A stretch of DNA of 64,000 bases, from NCBI GenBank assembly GCA_963778375.1, contig CAVZTX010000010.1, positions 1 through 64,000 of the forward strand. Reading direction: 5' to 3'. The notes beneath the pieces were generated by a model. It ran no database searches. It saw only the letters and a list, made by a program, of their open reading frames with translations, and was not told where the DNA came from. Origin of the DNA: CAVZTX01 sp963778375. GTDB taxonomy: Bacteria; Chloroflexota; Ktedonobacteria; Ktedonobacterales; Ktedonobacteraceae. Positions within the stretch are counted from its first letter, which is position 1. Each line of letters starts with the position of its first letter. Of the stretch, positions 17,453 through 26,201 are shown piece after piece. A program made the position numbers and the translations under genes.

Positions 17453-17512
17453 TTACGCCAGAAATGGGGGAAAACTCACATTTCGTCGTCGGGGATGAGG
17501 CCCTTGCTGCAT
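17453..17512 (-). CDS. Possible 19-aa leader peptide upstream of ABC ATPase
   Basis: ATG 17512 follows AAGGAG by exactly 6 nt and encodes MQQGPHPRRRNVSFPPFLA, ending 34 nt before the ABC ATPase start. The placement suits a regulatory leader, but the frame is so short that chance is a real alternative. Confidence 0.3.
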   Translation of the reverse strand: MQQGPHPRRRNVSFPPFLA

Positions 17513-17701
17513 GAACGTCTCCTTGCAACTTAGATAACCAGGTGCTGATGTGGTTCAATGAGATATATTCTGTGCCTAGTATGAGTGATTATGTGCTATA
17601 AGGCATCACCCAGTGAGTGATTTTTGACATTGCTACTCTATTTTTGCAATGGATGAGCGTTGATATCGAAGACGGAGAGATAAGAAAGGATTGGGTTCTA
17701 T

Positions 17702-18355
17702 ATGGAAACTCTTTTGGTTGAGGCCGAAGTGCTGACACAGGTATACGCGGAGGTGCAGAGGCGGTTTGAGGGATTCGATGATCTCGCTCATGGGTGGGAG
17801 CATGTGAAGCGGGTTTATACGCTGGCTATGTCGATTGCTGAGCAGGAGGGTGCGAATCGTTTTATCGCGGGGATGGCGGCGCTGCTGCACGACCTGGGGC
17901 GTCTCTCCGAGGATACTACAAAGCACCATGCAGACCTTTCCACTTCGCTGGCTGCTGAATTACTGCTCCCATATCAGCTTGCGCCTGAGACGCGTGAGGC
18001 GATTCTGCATGCGATTACGGCACATAGTTTCAGCCGAGGGACCGAACCATACACTCTAGAGGCTGGGATTGTGCGAGACGCGGACCGGCTCGATAGTCTT
18101 GGTGCGATTGGAATTTTACGCTGGGCTGTGACGGGGACGATACGACGTACACCTCAAACGCAGGCGTATCATCCCGATGATCCTTTTGCTGAGCAGCACG
18201 AGTTGGATGATAAGATGTATATGCTCAACCATTTCTTTACGAAGTTACTGAGGCTGCCTGAGGGGATGTTTACGAAGACGGGGCGCGGGATGGCTGTGCA
18301 ACGGGTGGCTTTTATGCGTGCATATTTAGAGGAGTTGAAGGAGGAATTGGGATAG
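17702..18355 (+). CDS. HD-domain phosphohydrolase
   Basis: 217 residues with the metal-binding HD pattern: H in HGWEHVKRV (about residue 30), HD in LLHDLGR (about 63-64), a further HADLS and the final D in DADRLDSLG. This is the YpgQ/YedJ-like group of predicted nucleotide or metal-dependent phosphohydrolases. The substrate is unknown. The gene is monocistronic. Confidence 0.88.
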   Translation: METLLVEAEVLTQVYAEVQRRFEGFDDLAHGWEHVKRVYTLAMSIAEQEGANRFIAGMAALLHDLGRLSEDTTKHHADLSTSLAAELLLPYQLAPETREAILHAITAHSFSRGTEPYTLEAGIVRDADRLDSLGAIGILRWAVTGTIRRTPQTQAYHPDDPFAEQHELDDKMYMLNHFFTKLLRLPEGMFTKTGRGMAVQRVAFMRAYLEELKEELG

Positions 18356-18408
18356 GTTTGGCAGCAGGGCGCTTGGCAGCACCACCCAGATACCGAGCAG
18401 CACCAGCC

Positions 18409-18504
18409 ACCCAACGACCCCAGCCCCAGGGCACCCAGCAACATCCCAGCAGGGCACCCAACGACCCCAACCATCAGGGCACCCGCAAGGGGTGCCCCTA
18501 CGAG
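18409..18504. repeat. C-rich short-repeat tract ending in dispersed palindromic repeat, copy 2
   Basis: CACCCAACGACCCCA occurs twice (about 18409 and 18456), and CAGGGCACCC three times (about 18427, 18450 and 18475). The last one opens the palindrome at 18475-18503 (CAGGGCACCC, GCAAGG, GGTGCCCCTAC), an inverted relative of the copy at 2256. Confidence 0.65.
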
Positions 18505-18532
18505 ATACGTATCCCTAGTGTGGCAATGGTCT

Positions 18533-19015
18533 CTAGCCTATTGCGGCTTTGATGTCGGCTAGTTGTTGGGCGTGTATTTGGTCGTGGAGGGGTAGGACGT
18601 TGACTAGCTGGTAGAATTTGCGCTGGCCCCATTGGGGGTGGCGGAATGGACGTTCCCAGGCTTCAGCGGGGAGGGCTGAGAGGTATTCGAAGATTTCTTC
18701 GCGGCGAGCGGCCATACCCGCGAGTACGGCGTCCAGCGAGACGGGTGGTGGGGCGGCGCGGGTAAGACGGGGCGTCTCTTCCTCGGTTGCGATGATGAGT
18801 GGGTTATCTTCATCCTGCACTATGTGCATTTGTTCGAGTGCTAGGCCGTCGGCAATGTAGAGATGGTTGGCGAGTTCAAGTGGAGACCATTCCCCTTCGG
18901 CGGGCGTTCGGGTAAGTTCGTCGTTGCTGAATTTTGCCAATTTTCCCATAAATTCTATACGAGCGGCTACCAGTTTGCGCCGGACTTTTTCAAATGGGTT
19001 TTCGAGTGTTGCCAT
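18533..19015 (-). CDS. DinB-like protein
   Basis: 160 residues. The histidines fit the DinB fold: H in WSPLELANHLYIAD (about residue 51) and the pair in LPLHDQIHAQQLADI near the C-terminus. It differs strongly from the DinB gene at 8888, so it is not a recent duplicate. The start follows GAGGGACAG. Function unknown beyond probable metal binding. Confidence 0.8.
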   Translation of the reverse strand: MATLENPFEKVRRKLVAARIEFMGKLAKFSNDELTRTPAEGEWSPLELANHLYIADGLALEQMHIVQDEDNPLIIATEEETPRLTRAAPPPVSLDAVLAGMAARREEIFEYLSALPAEAWERPFRHPQWGQRKFYQLVNVLPLHDQIHAQQLADIKAAIG

Positions 19016-19103
19016 CTGTCCCTCCAGGTACTACCTTGCATCTCATCTGACACGTAGTGTAGACGCGCTAGCGTCGTTGATGAGATGTCTTTCCAAATAA
19101 ATA

Positions 19104-20177
19104 TTAAGATTGTTGTTTTATCAGTTGGCTGTATAAACGTTCTAGCTCTTCCTGATTGTTAAAATGTAGGACAAGAGTTCCCTTGCCTTTGGTATTATAC
19201 TTCAAATCAACTTTGACCATGAGGGCGTTACGAAATTGCGTTTCGAGGTCGTCAATGTCGGCAGAACGAGACGACTTTGGAGTAAGGTCTTGAACGGCTG
19301 TATCAGCACGTTGAGCGGCTTTGATGCGGGCGGCAAGGGCTTCGGCCTGACGCACATTCAGTTTCAATGAGATGATTTTGCCCATCGCGGCAATCTGATC
19401 TTCTTCGCGTTGAATGCCGATGAGGGCGCGAGCGTGCCCCTCGCTGAAGTTTTCAGGCTGATTGATCAGCGCTTCGCGCACTTTGGGGACCAGTTGCAGG
19501 AGGCGAATAGCGTTGGTGATGGTTGAGCGATCTTTGCTGACTTGTCTGGCAACCATTTCCTGCGTCAGGCCGAATTCTGAGATTAAGGCCGAGTATGCCA
19601 GAGCTTCCTCAATTGGGTTGAGGTCGGCACGCTGGATATTTTCGATCAGGGCTAACTCTAGCATCTGCTGCGGCGTGGCTTCTTTGATGACCACGGGCAC
19701 TTTTGTGAGGCCTGCTAAGCGAGCGGCCCGCCAGCGACGTTCGCCTGCGATAATCTGAAACTCAATGATATTTGATGGTTTTGGTGCTGTGGCCCCACCT
19801 CCGCGTATGGGAATGGGGGCCTGACTTGTCGAGTCGTATTCCTCTTCGGTGTCTTCAGCAAACCAAGAGTCAACTGCCTTCAATGCTCTACCCTGGCTCG
19901 GGATGGCAGCATTTGTATCCTCGGTATCTAATCGCGTGACGACGAGTGGTTGGAGCAGGCCATATTCTTTGATGGAGGCGCTGAGTTCCAGGAGTTTGGG
20001 ATCATCCTCGCGAAAGACCTTGCGCGGTTGACGCGGGTTGGGAATAATTTTTTCGATGGCAACCTCGGTGATGTTATGTTCATCAATACGGGAAGGTTGC
20101 TGTGAAGACATGATGTCGGACGCACCAGAGATCAAGGCATCCAGTCCTCGCCCTAATCCAAATTTTTGTTTAGCCAC
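19104..20177 (-). CDS. parB: Chromosome partition protein ParB
   Basis: 357 residues. The N-terminal GLGRGLDALI motif binds ParA. The nuclease-fold domain has AGERRWRAARLAGL (CTP-binding GERRxR box), preceded by IIPNPRQPRK. The HTH follows in LTQEMVARQVSKDRSTITNAI. The C-terminal dimer domain is near 320-357. An unusual Ser/Glu-rich insertion of about 45 residues (about 80-130) separates the first strands. The GTG start overlaps parA by 8 nt, implying translational coupling. No good parS copy was found in this window. Confidence 0.96.
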   Translation of the reverse strand: MAKQKFGLGRGLDALISGASDIMSSQQPSRIDEHNITEVAIEKIIPNPRQPRKVFREDDPKLLELSASIKEYGLLQPLVVTRLDTEDTNAAIPSQGRALKAVDSWFAEDTEEEYDSTSQAPIPIRGGGATAPKPSNIIEFQIIAGERRWRAARLAGLTKVPVVIKEATPQQMLELALIENIQRADLNPIEEALAYSALISEFGLTQEMVARQVSKDRSTITNAIRLLQLVPKVREALINQPENFSEGHARALIGIQREEDQIAAMGKIISLKLNVRQAEALAARIKAAQRADTAVQDLTPKSSRSADIDDLETQFRNALMVKVDLKYNTKGKGTLVLHFNNQEELERLYSQLIKQQS

Positions 20178-20940
20178 GGGCCATTACCTCCTCTGCTAGT
20201 GTGCGATAGGAGAGAGCACCAGGCGAAGTAGGATCATAGTCAAGGATGGATTGTCCAAAGCTGGGGGCTTCGCTTAAACGGACGTTGCGGCTTATGATCG
20301 TCTGAAATGCCTCTTTTGGAAAGTGATTGCGTACTTCCCGCACGATTTCGCCCGCGAGGCGAGTGCGGGGATCAAACATGGTCAAGATTACTCCTGCTAT
20401 GTAGAGATCGGGATTGAGCTTGCTTTTCACGATCTGGATGGTATTGAGCAATTGGGTTAGTCCTTCCAGGGCAAGGTACTCACATTGAATAGGGATGAGT
20501 AGTGCGTCGGCGGCAACCAGTGCATTCACGGTGAGTAGTCCAAGGGACGGAGGGCAGTCGATCAGGATATAGTCACAGCGTTGGCGAATCGGTGCCAGTA
20601 CCTGGCGCAAACGGCTTTCGCGTGCAATTGAGCCGACGAGTTCGATTTCGGCGGCGGCAAGGTCTACTGTACAAGGGGCAACAACGAGTTCGCGGCGCTG
20701 TGTTGGGGTGATAACATCGAAGATGGTGATTTCGTCATCTTGCTGAACTAGCAGGTCGTAGAGGGTGTGGGGTCTGAGGTTTTTAACTGCTCCGATACCG
20801 CTGGTGGTGTTGGACTGCGGGTCCATATCCACGAGTAGGACTTTGCGACCTGCCGCCGCGAGGTACGTAGCAAGGTTGATGGCGGTGGTGGTTTTGCCCA
20901 CACCTCCCTTCTGGTTGGCGATTGCATATACTTTTGACAC
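20170..20940 (-). CDS. parA: Chromosome partition ATPase ParA/Soj
   Basis: 256 residues with the deviant Walker A KGGVGKTT (about 10-18), DMDPQSN and the IDCPPSLG Walker B. The short N-terminus without an HTH marks the chromosomal Soj type. It binds DNA nonspecifically as an ATP dimer and works with ParB in origin segregation. The start is GTG with an AGGTG-type site. It heads a parA-parB operon, and a hairpin at 21045-21066 separates it from the FHA gene. Confidence 0.96.
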   Translation of the reverse strand: MSKVYAIANQKGGVGKTTTAINLATYLAAAGRKVLLVDMDPQSNTTSGIGAVKNLRPHTLYDLLVQQDDEITIFDVITPTQRRELVVAPCTVDLAAAEIELVGSIARESRLRQVLAPIRQRCDYILIDCPPSLGLLTVNALVAADALLIPIQCEYLALEGLTQLLNTIQIVKSKLNPDLYIAGVILTMFDPRTRLAGEIVREVRNHFPKEAFQTIISRNVRLSEAPSFGQSILDYDPTSPGALSYRTLAEEVMARG

Positions 20941-21044
20941 CTATTGCTTCCGTACCTTTCCTGGATAACTTTTAAACTCGTGCGTTGCAAGTTGTAAGAA
21001 CATTGTAACAAATGCTGGAATGAGAAGCAACTAGCATCTGAATA

Positions 21045-21066
21045 AGGGCCTGAAAATACAGGCCCT
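21045..21066 (-). terminator. Hairpin between FHA gene and parA
   Basis: AGGGCCTG and CAGGCCCT pair around AAAATA. On the minus strand it follows the FHA gene and is followed by TTATT, a weak U tract. Confidence 0.6.
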
Positions 21067-21099
21067 CAAATCTTACTTGATGGTATTGGGAGGAAAGCT

Positions 21100-22536
21100 T
21101 TAGGATGCTGTCCAGACCTCTGCATTGTTGTAGGTGACGGAGGTTGGATTAGTAACATCCAGTCCGAGCAGCCCGACTTGACCCTGGGTAAAGGTACTGC
21201 TGGTCAATGCGTTACTCGTGGCGGTATCAATGTCGGTGCCATTGACATACATGTTGATGGTATCTCCTTGCACGGTAACGGCGATGACATTCTGCTGGTT
21301 CACCCCTTGTTTGATGGCTGAAGCTGCATGGAAGCCAAGGCTACTTTCGTTATTGTTGACGAAATCACCCAGATTGTATTGACCATTCTGGCACACTTCA
21401 AAGAAGTAGAAGTTGTTGTTGTCAACGTACCTGAAAGTGAGACCGCCGCAGTCGCCCTGGGTAACGGTCATGGTGGCCTGGAAGGCAATTTCACCAAACT
21501 GCGCTGAATTTTGACAGTAGTGGAACGTATTGGTCTGTTGGATGCTGATCTGATAACCACTTGAGCCAAATTGGCAGCTTGCGCTTGAAGGCCAGCCAGT
21601 GCTAGAACTGCTCAATGGATCGCTCAATGCCACTTTCGTAAATGGTGGGTAGTGTGAAGTGGCTACGGCGGTCGCTTGTGCAACGACGGTGGCGGTGGCA
21701 TTCTGCTGGGCCAGAGCCGTGGCGGTCGCGAGGTTATGAGTTGTCTGTGCGGTCGCTGTTGCGTTGGCATTCTGCTGTGCGACCTGGTTATTATGACTGA
21801 TTAACAAAAAGGTGCCTATAGCGGCGAGGATGATGATAAGTGCGACTACAGCAAGTATAATACGGCGAACGGGCGAGGATTTTGGCTGAGGTTGTGACGG
21901 TGGCGTATAAAGTGGTGGTGGCGTATAGCTTGGTTGCTGGGTTTGGGGCTGCTGCATATAGTCCGGCTGTGGGCCAGTTTGCCCATAGGAGGGTGAAACG
22001 TAGGTAGGCATCTGTGTCTCAGAGGCATAGGGCTGCTGCTGTGCTGGTATAGTATAAGGCAACTGCGCGTCAGGGTAGGATGGTGAAGAAAACGGTGGCT
22101 GAACAGACTGGGTTGGGGGATAGTAACCCATCTGGTCACCATAATTGCCCATGCCATAACTGGTATTTCCTGAGTAGTTGGGGGGCATGGAGGGCGGCGG
22201 AGGTGCGGCTTGCAGCGTCGAATCATTGGTATAATATCCACTCTGCGATGTATTGCTCATGTCAAAGGTGAGCCTGGTATCTCCAATACGGATTGTATCA
22301 CCGGATTGGAGCGGACGTGGTGCCCCAGCATAGAGTTGCTGTTCGTTCACAAATGTTCCATTCATGCTGCCGAGATCGACAAGGCTGTAATATTGTCCTT
22401 CTGGTCTGATTTCAGCGTGATGAGAGGAAGCTTTCATATCGTTCAATACGAGTGTATTGTCCGAGGCCCGCCCAATAGTTATTTTTGTTGCTCCGAGTAC
22501 TGTTCGACCAAGTGGGCTTATTAACGCCGCTTCCAT
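21100..22536 (-). CDS. FHA-domain membrane protein with extracytoplasmic beta-sandwich
   Basis: 478 residues. The N-terminal FHA domain (1-95) has GRASDN, SSHHAEI and LGSMNGTFVN, which bind phosphothreonine. A Pro/Gln/Tyr-rich linker follows, then one membrane helix (about 230-252, IILAVVALIIILAAIGTFLL), an Ala/Thr/Gln repeat stretch and an external domain (about 300-478) resembling a LamG or 3-keto-disaccharide-type jelly roll (DCGGLTFRYVDNNNFYFFEV). It may link an outside ligand to Ser/Thr kinase signalling; no kinase gene is adjacent. The start follows GGAGG. Confidence 0.85.
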   Translation of the reverse strand: MEAALISPLGRTVLGATKITIGRASDNTLVLNDMKASSHHAEIRPEGQYYSLVDLGSMNGTFVNEQQLYAGAPRPLQSGDTIRIGDTRLTFDMSNTSQSGYYTNDSTLQAAPPPPSMPPNYSGNTSYGMGNYGDQMGYYPPTQSVQPPFSSPSYPDAQLPYTIPAQQQPYASETQMPTYVSPSYGQTGPQPDYMQQPQTQQPSYTPPPLYTPPSQPQPKSSPVRRIILAVVALIIILAAIGTFLLISHNNQVAQQNANATATAQTTHNLATATALAQQNATATVVAQATAVATSHYPPFTKVALSDPLSSSSTGWPSSASCQFGSSGYQISIQQTNTFHYCQNSAQFGEIAFQATMTVTQGDCGGLTFRYVDNNNFYFFEVCQNGQYNLGDFVNNNESSLGFHAASAIKQGVNQQNVIAVTVQGDTINMYVNGTDIDTATSNALTSSTFTQGQVGLLGLDVTNPTSVTYNNAEVWTAS

Positions 22537-22884
22537 TTTAGATACCTCCGAAGTGTTTTTATATATAGGGGTCGGCTACGGCAATGTCAACAATCTGGTA
22601 TTGCTTGGTTGTCCAGGGAATTAGTGAAAGCTTCGATGCAGTCGAACCAGCTTCGTGCCGATGCGAACTGGCAAGCTGATAGCTCCTTTCTTAAGAGGTG
22701 CATTGTATGCTAAAGGAGTGCGATGTTTTATTTCGATGCAAGTGTAGCACAAATTATAGAGCTTGTCTATGAATCCGATGATACATATACATTCATAGAT
22801 AGTGGCTGTCATCCTTCGCTATCGCTCAGGATGACAGATGGTAGGTAGAGGACAGATGGCGGGGAGGCCTTTGCCAGTACCTTC
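22537..22884. other. Spacer between FHA and mazG genes
   Basis: It contains a long palindrome (22806-22837) and a 41-codon frame at 22723-22848 that follows AAAGGAGTGCG but overlaps the palindrome and looks unlike protein. No supported gene. Confidence 0.4.
22806..22837. repeat. TGTCATCC-type palindrome
   Basis: CTGTCATCCT and AGGATGACAG form perfect 10-bp arms around TCGCTATCGCTC. Elements with a TGTCATyCTGAGCGA core are widespread dispersed repeats in several bacterial phyla. It could also act as a terminator, but no U tract follows on either strand. Confidence 0.55.
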
Positions 22885-24399
22885 TCACTTCACGCTGTTC
22901 CACAATTGCATCCATTCATCCAGGCTGTAGGAGGAGAAGGGGCGTTCTTGCTGGCGGATGATTTGTTCCATTGCCTGGAAGCGTTGGCGAAATTTGCGAT
23001 TGGCATGACGCAGGGCTTCTTCGGCGTCGATTTTTAGCATGCGAGCTACTTTGGCAGTGATGAACAGTACGTCGCCCATTTCTTCATGCTGCTCTGCGGT
23101 GGTAGTGGCAGCTTGTAGCTCCTGTAGCTCTTCGGATAGCTTTTCTAAGGCTTCTTGCAGATTTGAGAACTCGAAGCCGGTGCGAGCGGCTCGCTTCTGG
23201 TACTCCTGTGCGATAAGCAGGGCGGGTGAGGCAAGTGGTACACGATCCAGTACGCTTTCCGCCTGTACATCCTGGCCTGCCGCGATGCGTTCCTGGCGTT
23301 TGATGGCTTCCCAGTTCTGCACAACCTGGCCCGCGCTGCTCACTTCGACCTGGCCAAAGACGTGGGGATGGCGACGAATCAGCTTGGCGTTAACATGCTC
23401 GAAGACGTCGCCAATCGCGAAGTCTCCTTCCTGGCGGGCGATTTCGGCGTGCAGGTAGACTTGCAGGAGCAGGTCGCCTAGCTCTTCGGCCAGTTTGTCC
23501 ATGTCGTTCTCTTCCAGGGCCTCAACGACCTCGTAGGTTTCTTCGATGACATAACGGGTTAAGGACTGGTGGGTCTGCTCGCGATCCCAGGGGCAACCAT
23601 CGGGGTTGCGGCGCAGGCGCATCGTGATATAACGCAAGGTTTCGGGAAGACGCAAGGGGGTCATTTCGTTGGTTGGAGGGATGTAGAGTGTGCTGAGGTG
23701 GTTAGCGAGGGTGTTACGGTCGAGTTCATAGAGGGGCATCTCGGCGACTGTTTCGGGATTGTCAGGGCCGCCGACGCCCGCTGCTCGTACCAATTTGACG
23801 CGCCATTCGTCGGGATAACATTCACCCAGAGCGAGCTTGACTGCACTTGCCAGACGACGATTATACACCTGCGTTACAAGCAATGGGAGCGTTGGGATGA
23901 TCTTGCCTGCGACTTCGTTGATTTCAAGGGCGGCGAGGGTTGTGGCATCAATAATCTGTGTACCGGAGGCGATGGGATCAAGCTCCAAGGCTGTGCAGAC
24001 GGGTTCGAGAAATGAAAGACCTGAGACGATGCGAGTAGTGAGTTGGCGCTCGCGGGCCAGTTGAAGCAGCAATTGCACGGTGGATTCTCCAACGAGGGGA
24101 TGGCCTGGGACGGCATAGAGTACCGGCTGCTGTGCGGCAAGGGTGCATAATTCCTCTGCGATACGGGAGTAGAGGGTTTCCCAATCGGTTGATTCGTCGT
24201 AGAGTGAGTCAAAGGATTGTATTTGCAGGTTGGGGATTGTGCTTTTGAGCGGCTCAACGGTGGGATGTATGAGTGTGCGAAAATAGACGGTTTGTTTCTC
24301 TTTTGCTGCCTGTTCTAATAATCGATGTGCTTCCAGAGTGAGATCTTCGTAGCGACCTGGTCCAAGTCCCAGGATGGTGATGGTTGTCGGTGTTGTCAT
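22885..24399 (-). CDS. mazG: MazG nucleotide pyrophosphohydrolase with N-terminal tetrapyrrole-methylase domain
   Basis: 504 residues, YabN-like. The N-terminal half (about 5-215) has the SAM-dependent tetrapyrrole methylase fold (ITILGLGPGRYEDLTLEA; VPGHPLVGESTV), usually of unknown activity in such fusions. The C-terminal MazG domain has CPWDREQTHQSL, EETYEVVEALEE, EELGDLLLQVYLH and a second EELQELQ helix set. The EExxE/ExxD acids bind Mg and hydrolyse NTPs to NMP and PPi. The start at 24399 follows GAGAGGA; an ATG 23 codons upstream has no ribosome site. Confidence 0.93.
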   Translation of the reverse strand: MTTPTTITILGLGPGRYEDLTLEAHRLLEQAAKEKQTVYFRTLIHPTVEPLKSTIPNLQIQSFDSLYDESTDWETLYSRIAEELCTLAAQQPVLYAVPGHPLVGESTVQLLLQLARERQLTTRIVSGLSFLEPVCTALELDPIASGTQIIDATTLAALEINEVAGKIIPTLPLLVTQVYNRRLASAVKLALGECYPDEWRVKLVRAAGVGGPDNPETVAEMPLYELDRNTLANHLSTLYIPPTNEMTPLRLPETLRYITMRLRRNPDGCPWDREQTHQSLTRYVIEETYEVVEALEENDMDKLAEELGDLLLQVYLHAEIARQEGDFAIGDVFEHVNAKLIRRHPHVFGQVEVSSAGQVVQNWEAIKRQERIAAGQDVQAESVLDRVPLASPALLIAQEYQKRAARTGFEFSNLQEALEKLSEELQELQAATTTAEQHEEMGDVLFITAKVARMLKIDAEEALRHANRKFRQRFQAMEQIIRQQERPFSSYSLDEWMQLWNSVK

Positions 24400-24570
24400 G
24401 CCTGTCCTCTCTGTTATCGTGCATGTATGTAGTGTAGCGGGTGAGGGGGGATGTGTCAAATGGGGCATTGCCGAATAAGCTAGAACGTGCTATTCTTTTG
24501 TTGATATCATATTTTTAGCGGTGATCAGGTAGAGGCTTGTTAGATCACACGTAAGGAGGTTGTTTCGCTT

Positions 24571-25119
24571 ATGGCTCACCAACCTGAAAATCTGGTGCTC
24601 GTGTGCCCGGTATGTCATCAATCGGATCAAGTCAAGAAACTGCAAGCAGCCTATGCAGCCGGTGTTGAGCGTCTTGCGCCACCCACTATGCCGTCAGGAA
24701 CCTTCTCGATGATGAGGTTTACTGTGGTAGGTATGGCTCTAGTAGCCGCGGGTGCATTTACTATTCTAGTGTTTAGTGGATCGGGTGGACTGGGATCATG
24801 GGCTATCTCTCTGCAAATCCTGGATGTTGCAATCATACTTATTGCAATTGTTTCTGCTCTCGTGCTTTCTTTTGTTGCTTTCCAGCGCATTACGCGAGGC
24901 GATCTTGAGTCGCAGAAAAACTACCCAGCCTGGGATCGTGCCATGGAGAACTACCGCCGCCTGTATTACTGCGCGCGAGACAAGGTGGTATTTGATGCTC
25001 AGCAAGGTAAGGTGCTTTCGGATGCTGCGTTGGCTTCGCTCTTGTCGGTAGATACGGCGCATCAGGTTACAGCAGGGCAGCAAATATCGGAGCAGTCATC
25101 AACAGCAACTTCTCATTAA
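24571..25119 (+). CDS. Two-helix membrane protein with N-terminal CxxC
   Basis: 182 residues, not recognised as a known family. CPVC at 12-15 looks like half a zinc ribbon. Two hydrophobic helices (about 48-70 and 82-105) follow, then a soluble region with YPAWDRAMENYRRLYYCARD. The start is ATG after AAGGAGG with a 12-nt gap. It may be a membrane-anchored sensor or adaptor, with nothing firmer to say. A small hairpin (GGTGGG/CCCACC, 25143-25159) lies downstream. Confidence 0.65.
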   Translation: MAHQPENLVLVCPVCHQSDQVKKLQAAYAAGVERLAPPTMPSGTFSMMRFTVVGMALVAAGAFTILVFSGSGGLGSWAISLQILDVAIILIAIVSALVLSFVAFQRITRGDLESQKNYPAWDRAMENYRRLYYCARDKVVFDAQQGKVLSDAALASLLSVDTAHQVTAGQQISEQSSTATSH

Positions 25120-25310
25120 TCTCTCGGAACGACATTTTTCAGGGTGGGCTTGTCCCACCTTGTTGATTTCCTCTACTTAACATAATAATTTGGCTAGCGG
25201 GTGGGGCCTCTCCCCTTTTGGAAGGATGTGAAGTATGTTGAGGGCTGACAATGCAAGCAATATTTCTCCCTTGGGTATGATGAAGACAGGAGAACAAGGC
25301 AGCATTTTCT

Positions 25311-25517
25311 TTGACGAGTCCCGCGACAATTCTGACGAGGCGAGAACGCGAGGTGCTATGGCTGCTTGTTGAAGGGTCAACTAATCGTGCGATTGCGGAG
25401 ACGCTTTCAGTGAGTATTGAGACGATAAAGTCGCATGTGCATCATATTATGCAGAGGATGCATGTGAGGGATCGTACGCAGTCGGCGGTGATAGCGACGA
25501 AGCAGAGGTGGTTATAG
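25311..25517 (+). CDS. Orphan LuxR/GerE-type HTH protein
   Basis: 68 residues that are almost only a LuxR C-terminal HTH: LTRREREVLWLLVEGSTNR, then AIAETLSVSIETIKSHVHHI. No receiver or sensor domain precedes it. The only start in the open frame is a TTG. AGGAG lies 18 nt upstream, too far, and no ATG or GTG exists after the preceding in-frame stop at 25281. Either a small DNA-binding protein or the surviving end of a NarL-type regulator. Confidence 0.55.
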   Translation: MTSPATILTRREREVLWLLVEGSTNRAIAETLSVSIETIKSHVHHIMQRMHVRDRTQSAVIATKQRWL

Positions 25518-25708
25518 GCGCTACTTCATCATATCCCCGCCTGCCTGCTGCCTACCCGTTTTTCGCTTCAAAAGCTTCTTAGATAACACAGATAGATTTC
25601 AAAAAATGTGGTAGAATCCAATTACATGGATAGGCATTGCGACGTATAATTTTTTAGGGTGCCAACGTAGATCATTTGCAAGCGGGAAGACGGAAAGGAA
25701 CGGCGAGA

Positions 25709-26122
25709 GTGAAAGATATTATGCGCAGTGGTACGTCCAGCGTTACCTCTCAGCAACAAAACTCTCGAAGGCCAAAAAGACGAACGAGGGTAGAGTGTTC
25801 GATTTGTACCAGCAACATCTGGTTTGAAGCTATCCCTCTTGTCGAGCCAGAGGGTGTGCCGGAGCCGCGTCGTTCCTGGACTCTCTGTAAAAGTTGTCAT
25901 CGTGCGCTGCTCACTGAATTCCGTCGTTCGCCTATACGTTCTCCTCTGCGCTTGCGCATTGCTATGGGGTTGGTTGCGGCCGAACGAGCTCCTCTAGCTT
26001 ATCCGCAGTCGAAGCCGTTTATGAATGATAAACGCTGGATTCTGGTTATGGCATGGGGGTTTGGGATTGCGATGCTGCTTCACCTGGTTTTGATTGTGAT
26101 GATTGCTTCGATGGCGAGATAG
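25709..26122 (+). CDS. Zinc-ribbon protein with C-terminal membrane anchor
   Basis: 137 residues from GTG 25709 (after AAAGGAACGGC); the frame is open upstream to a TTG at 25676 without a ribosome site. A basic N-terminus (NSRRPKRRTRV) leads to two Cys pairs, CSIC and CKSC, about 35 residues apart, which can bind one zinc. The last 30 residues form a hydrophobic helix. Not recognised. The preceding genes at 24.6 and 25.3 kb and this one sit ahead of the kinase gene, but gaps are too wide to claim an operon. Confidence 0.6.
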   Translation: MKDIMRSGTSSVTSQQQNSRRPKRRTRVECSICTSNIWFEAIPLVEPEGVPEPRRSWTLCKSCHRALLTEFRRSPIRSPLRLRIAMGLVAAERAPLAYPQSKPFMNDKRWILVMAWGFGIAMLLHLVLIVMIASMAR

Positions 26123-26201
26123 GGTCATCTCCTTAACCTTGACCGGTTTGCTAGAATATGAAATAGCACAAGCATCTCACGCGAATCGGAAGGGTTTATT
26201 T

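Noticed and set aside
22723..22848. 41-codon ORF behind AAAGGAG
   Set aside because: It overlaps the TGTCATCC palindrome and has no recognisable protein features; probably chance.
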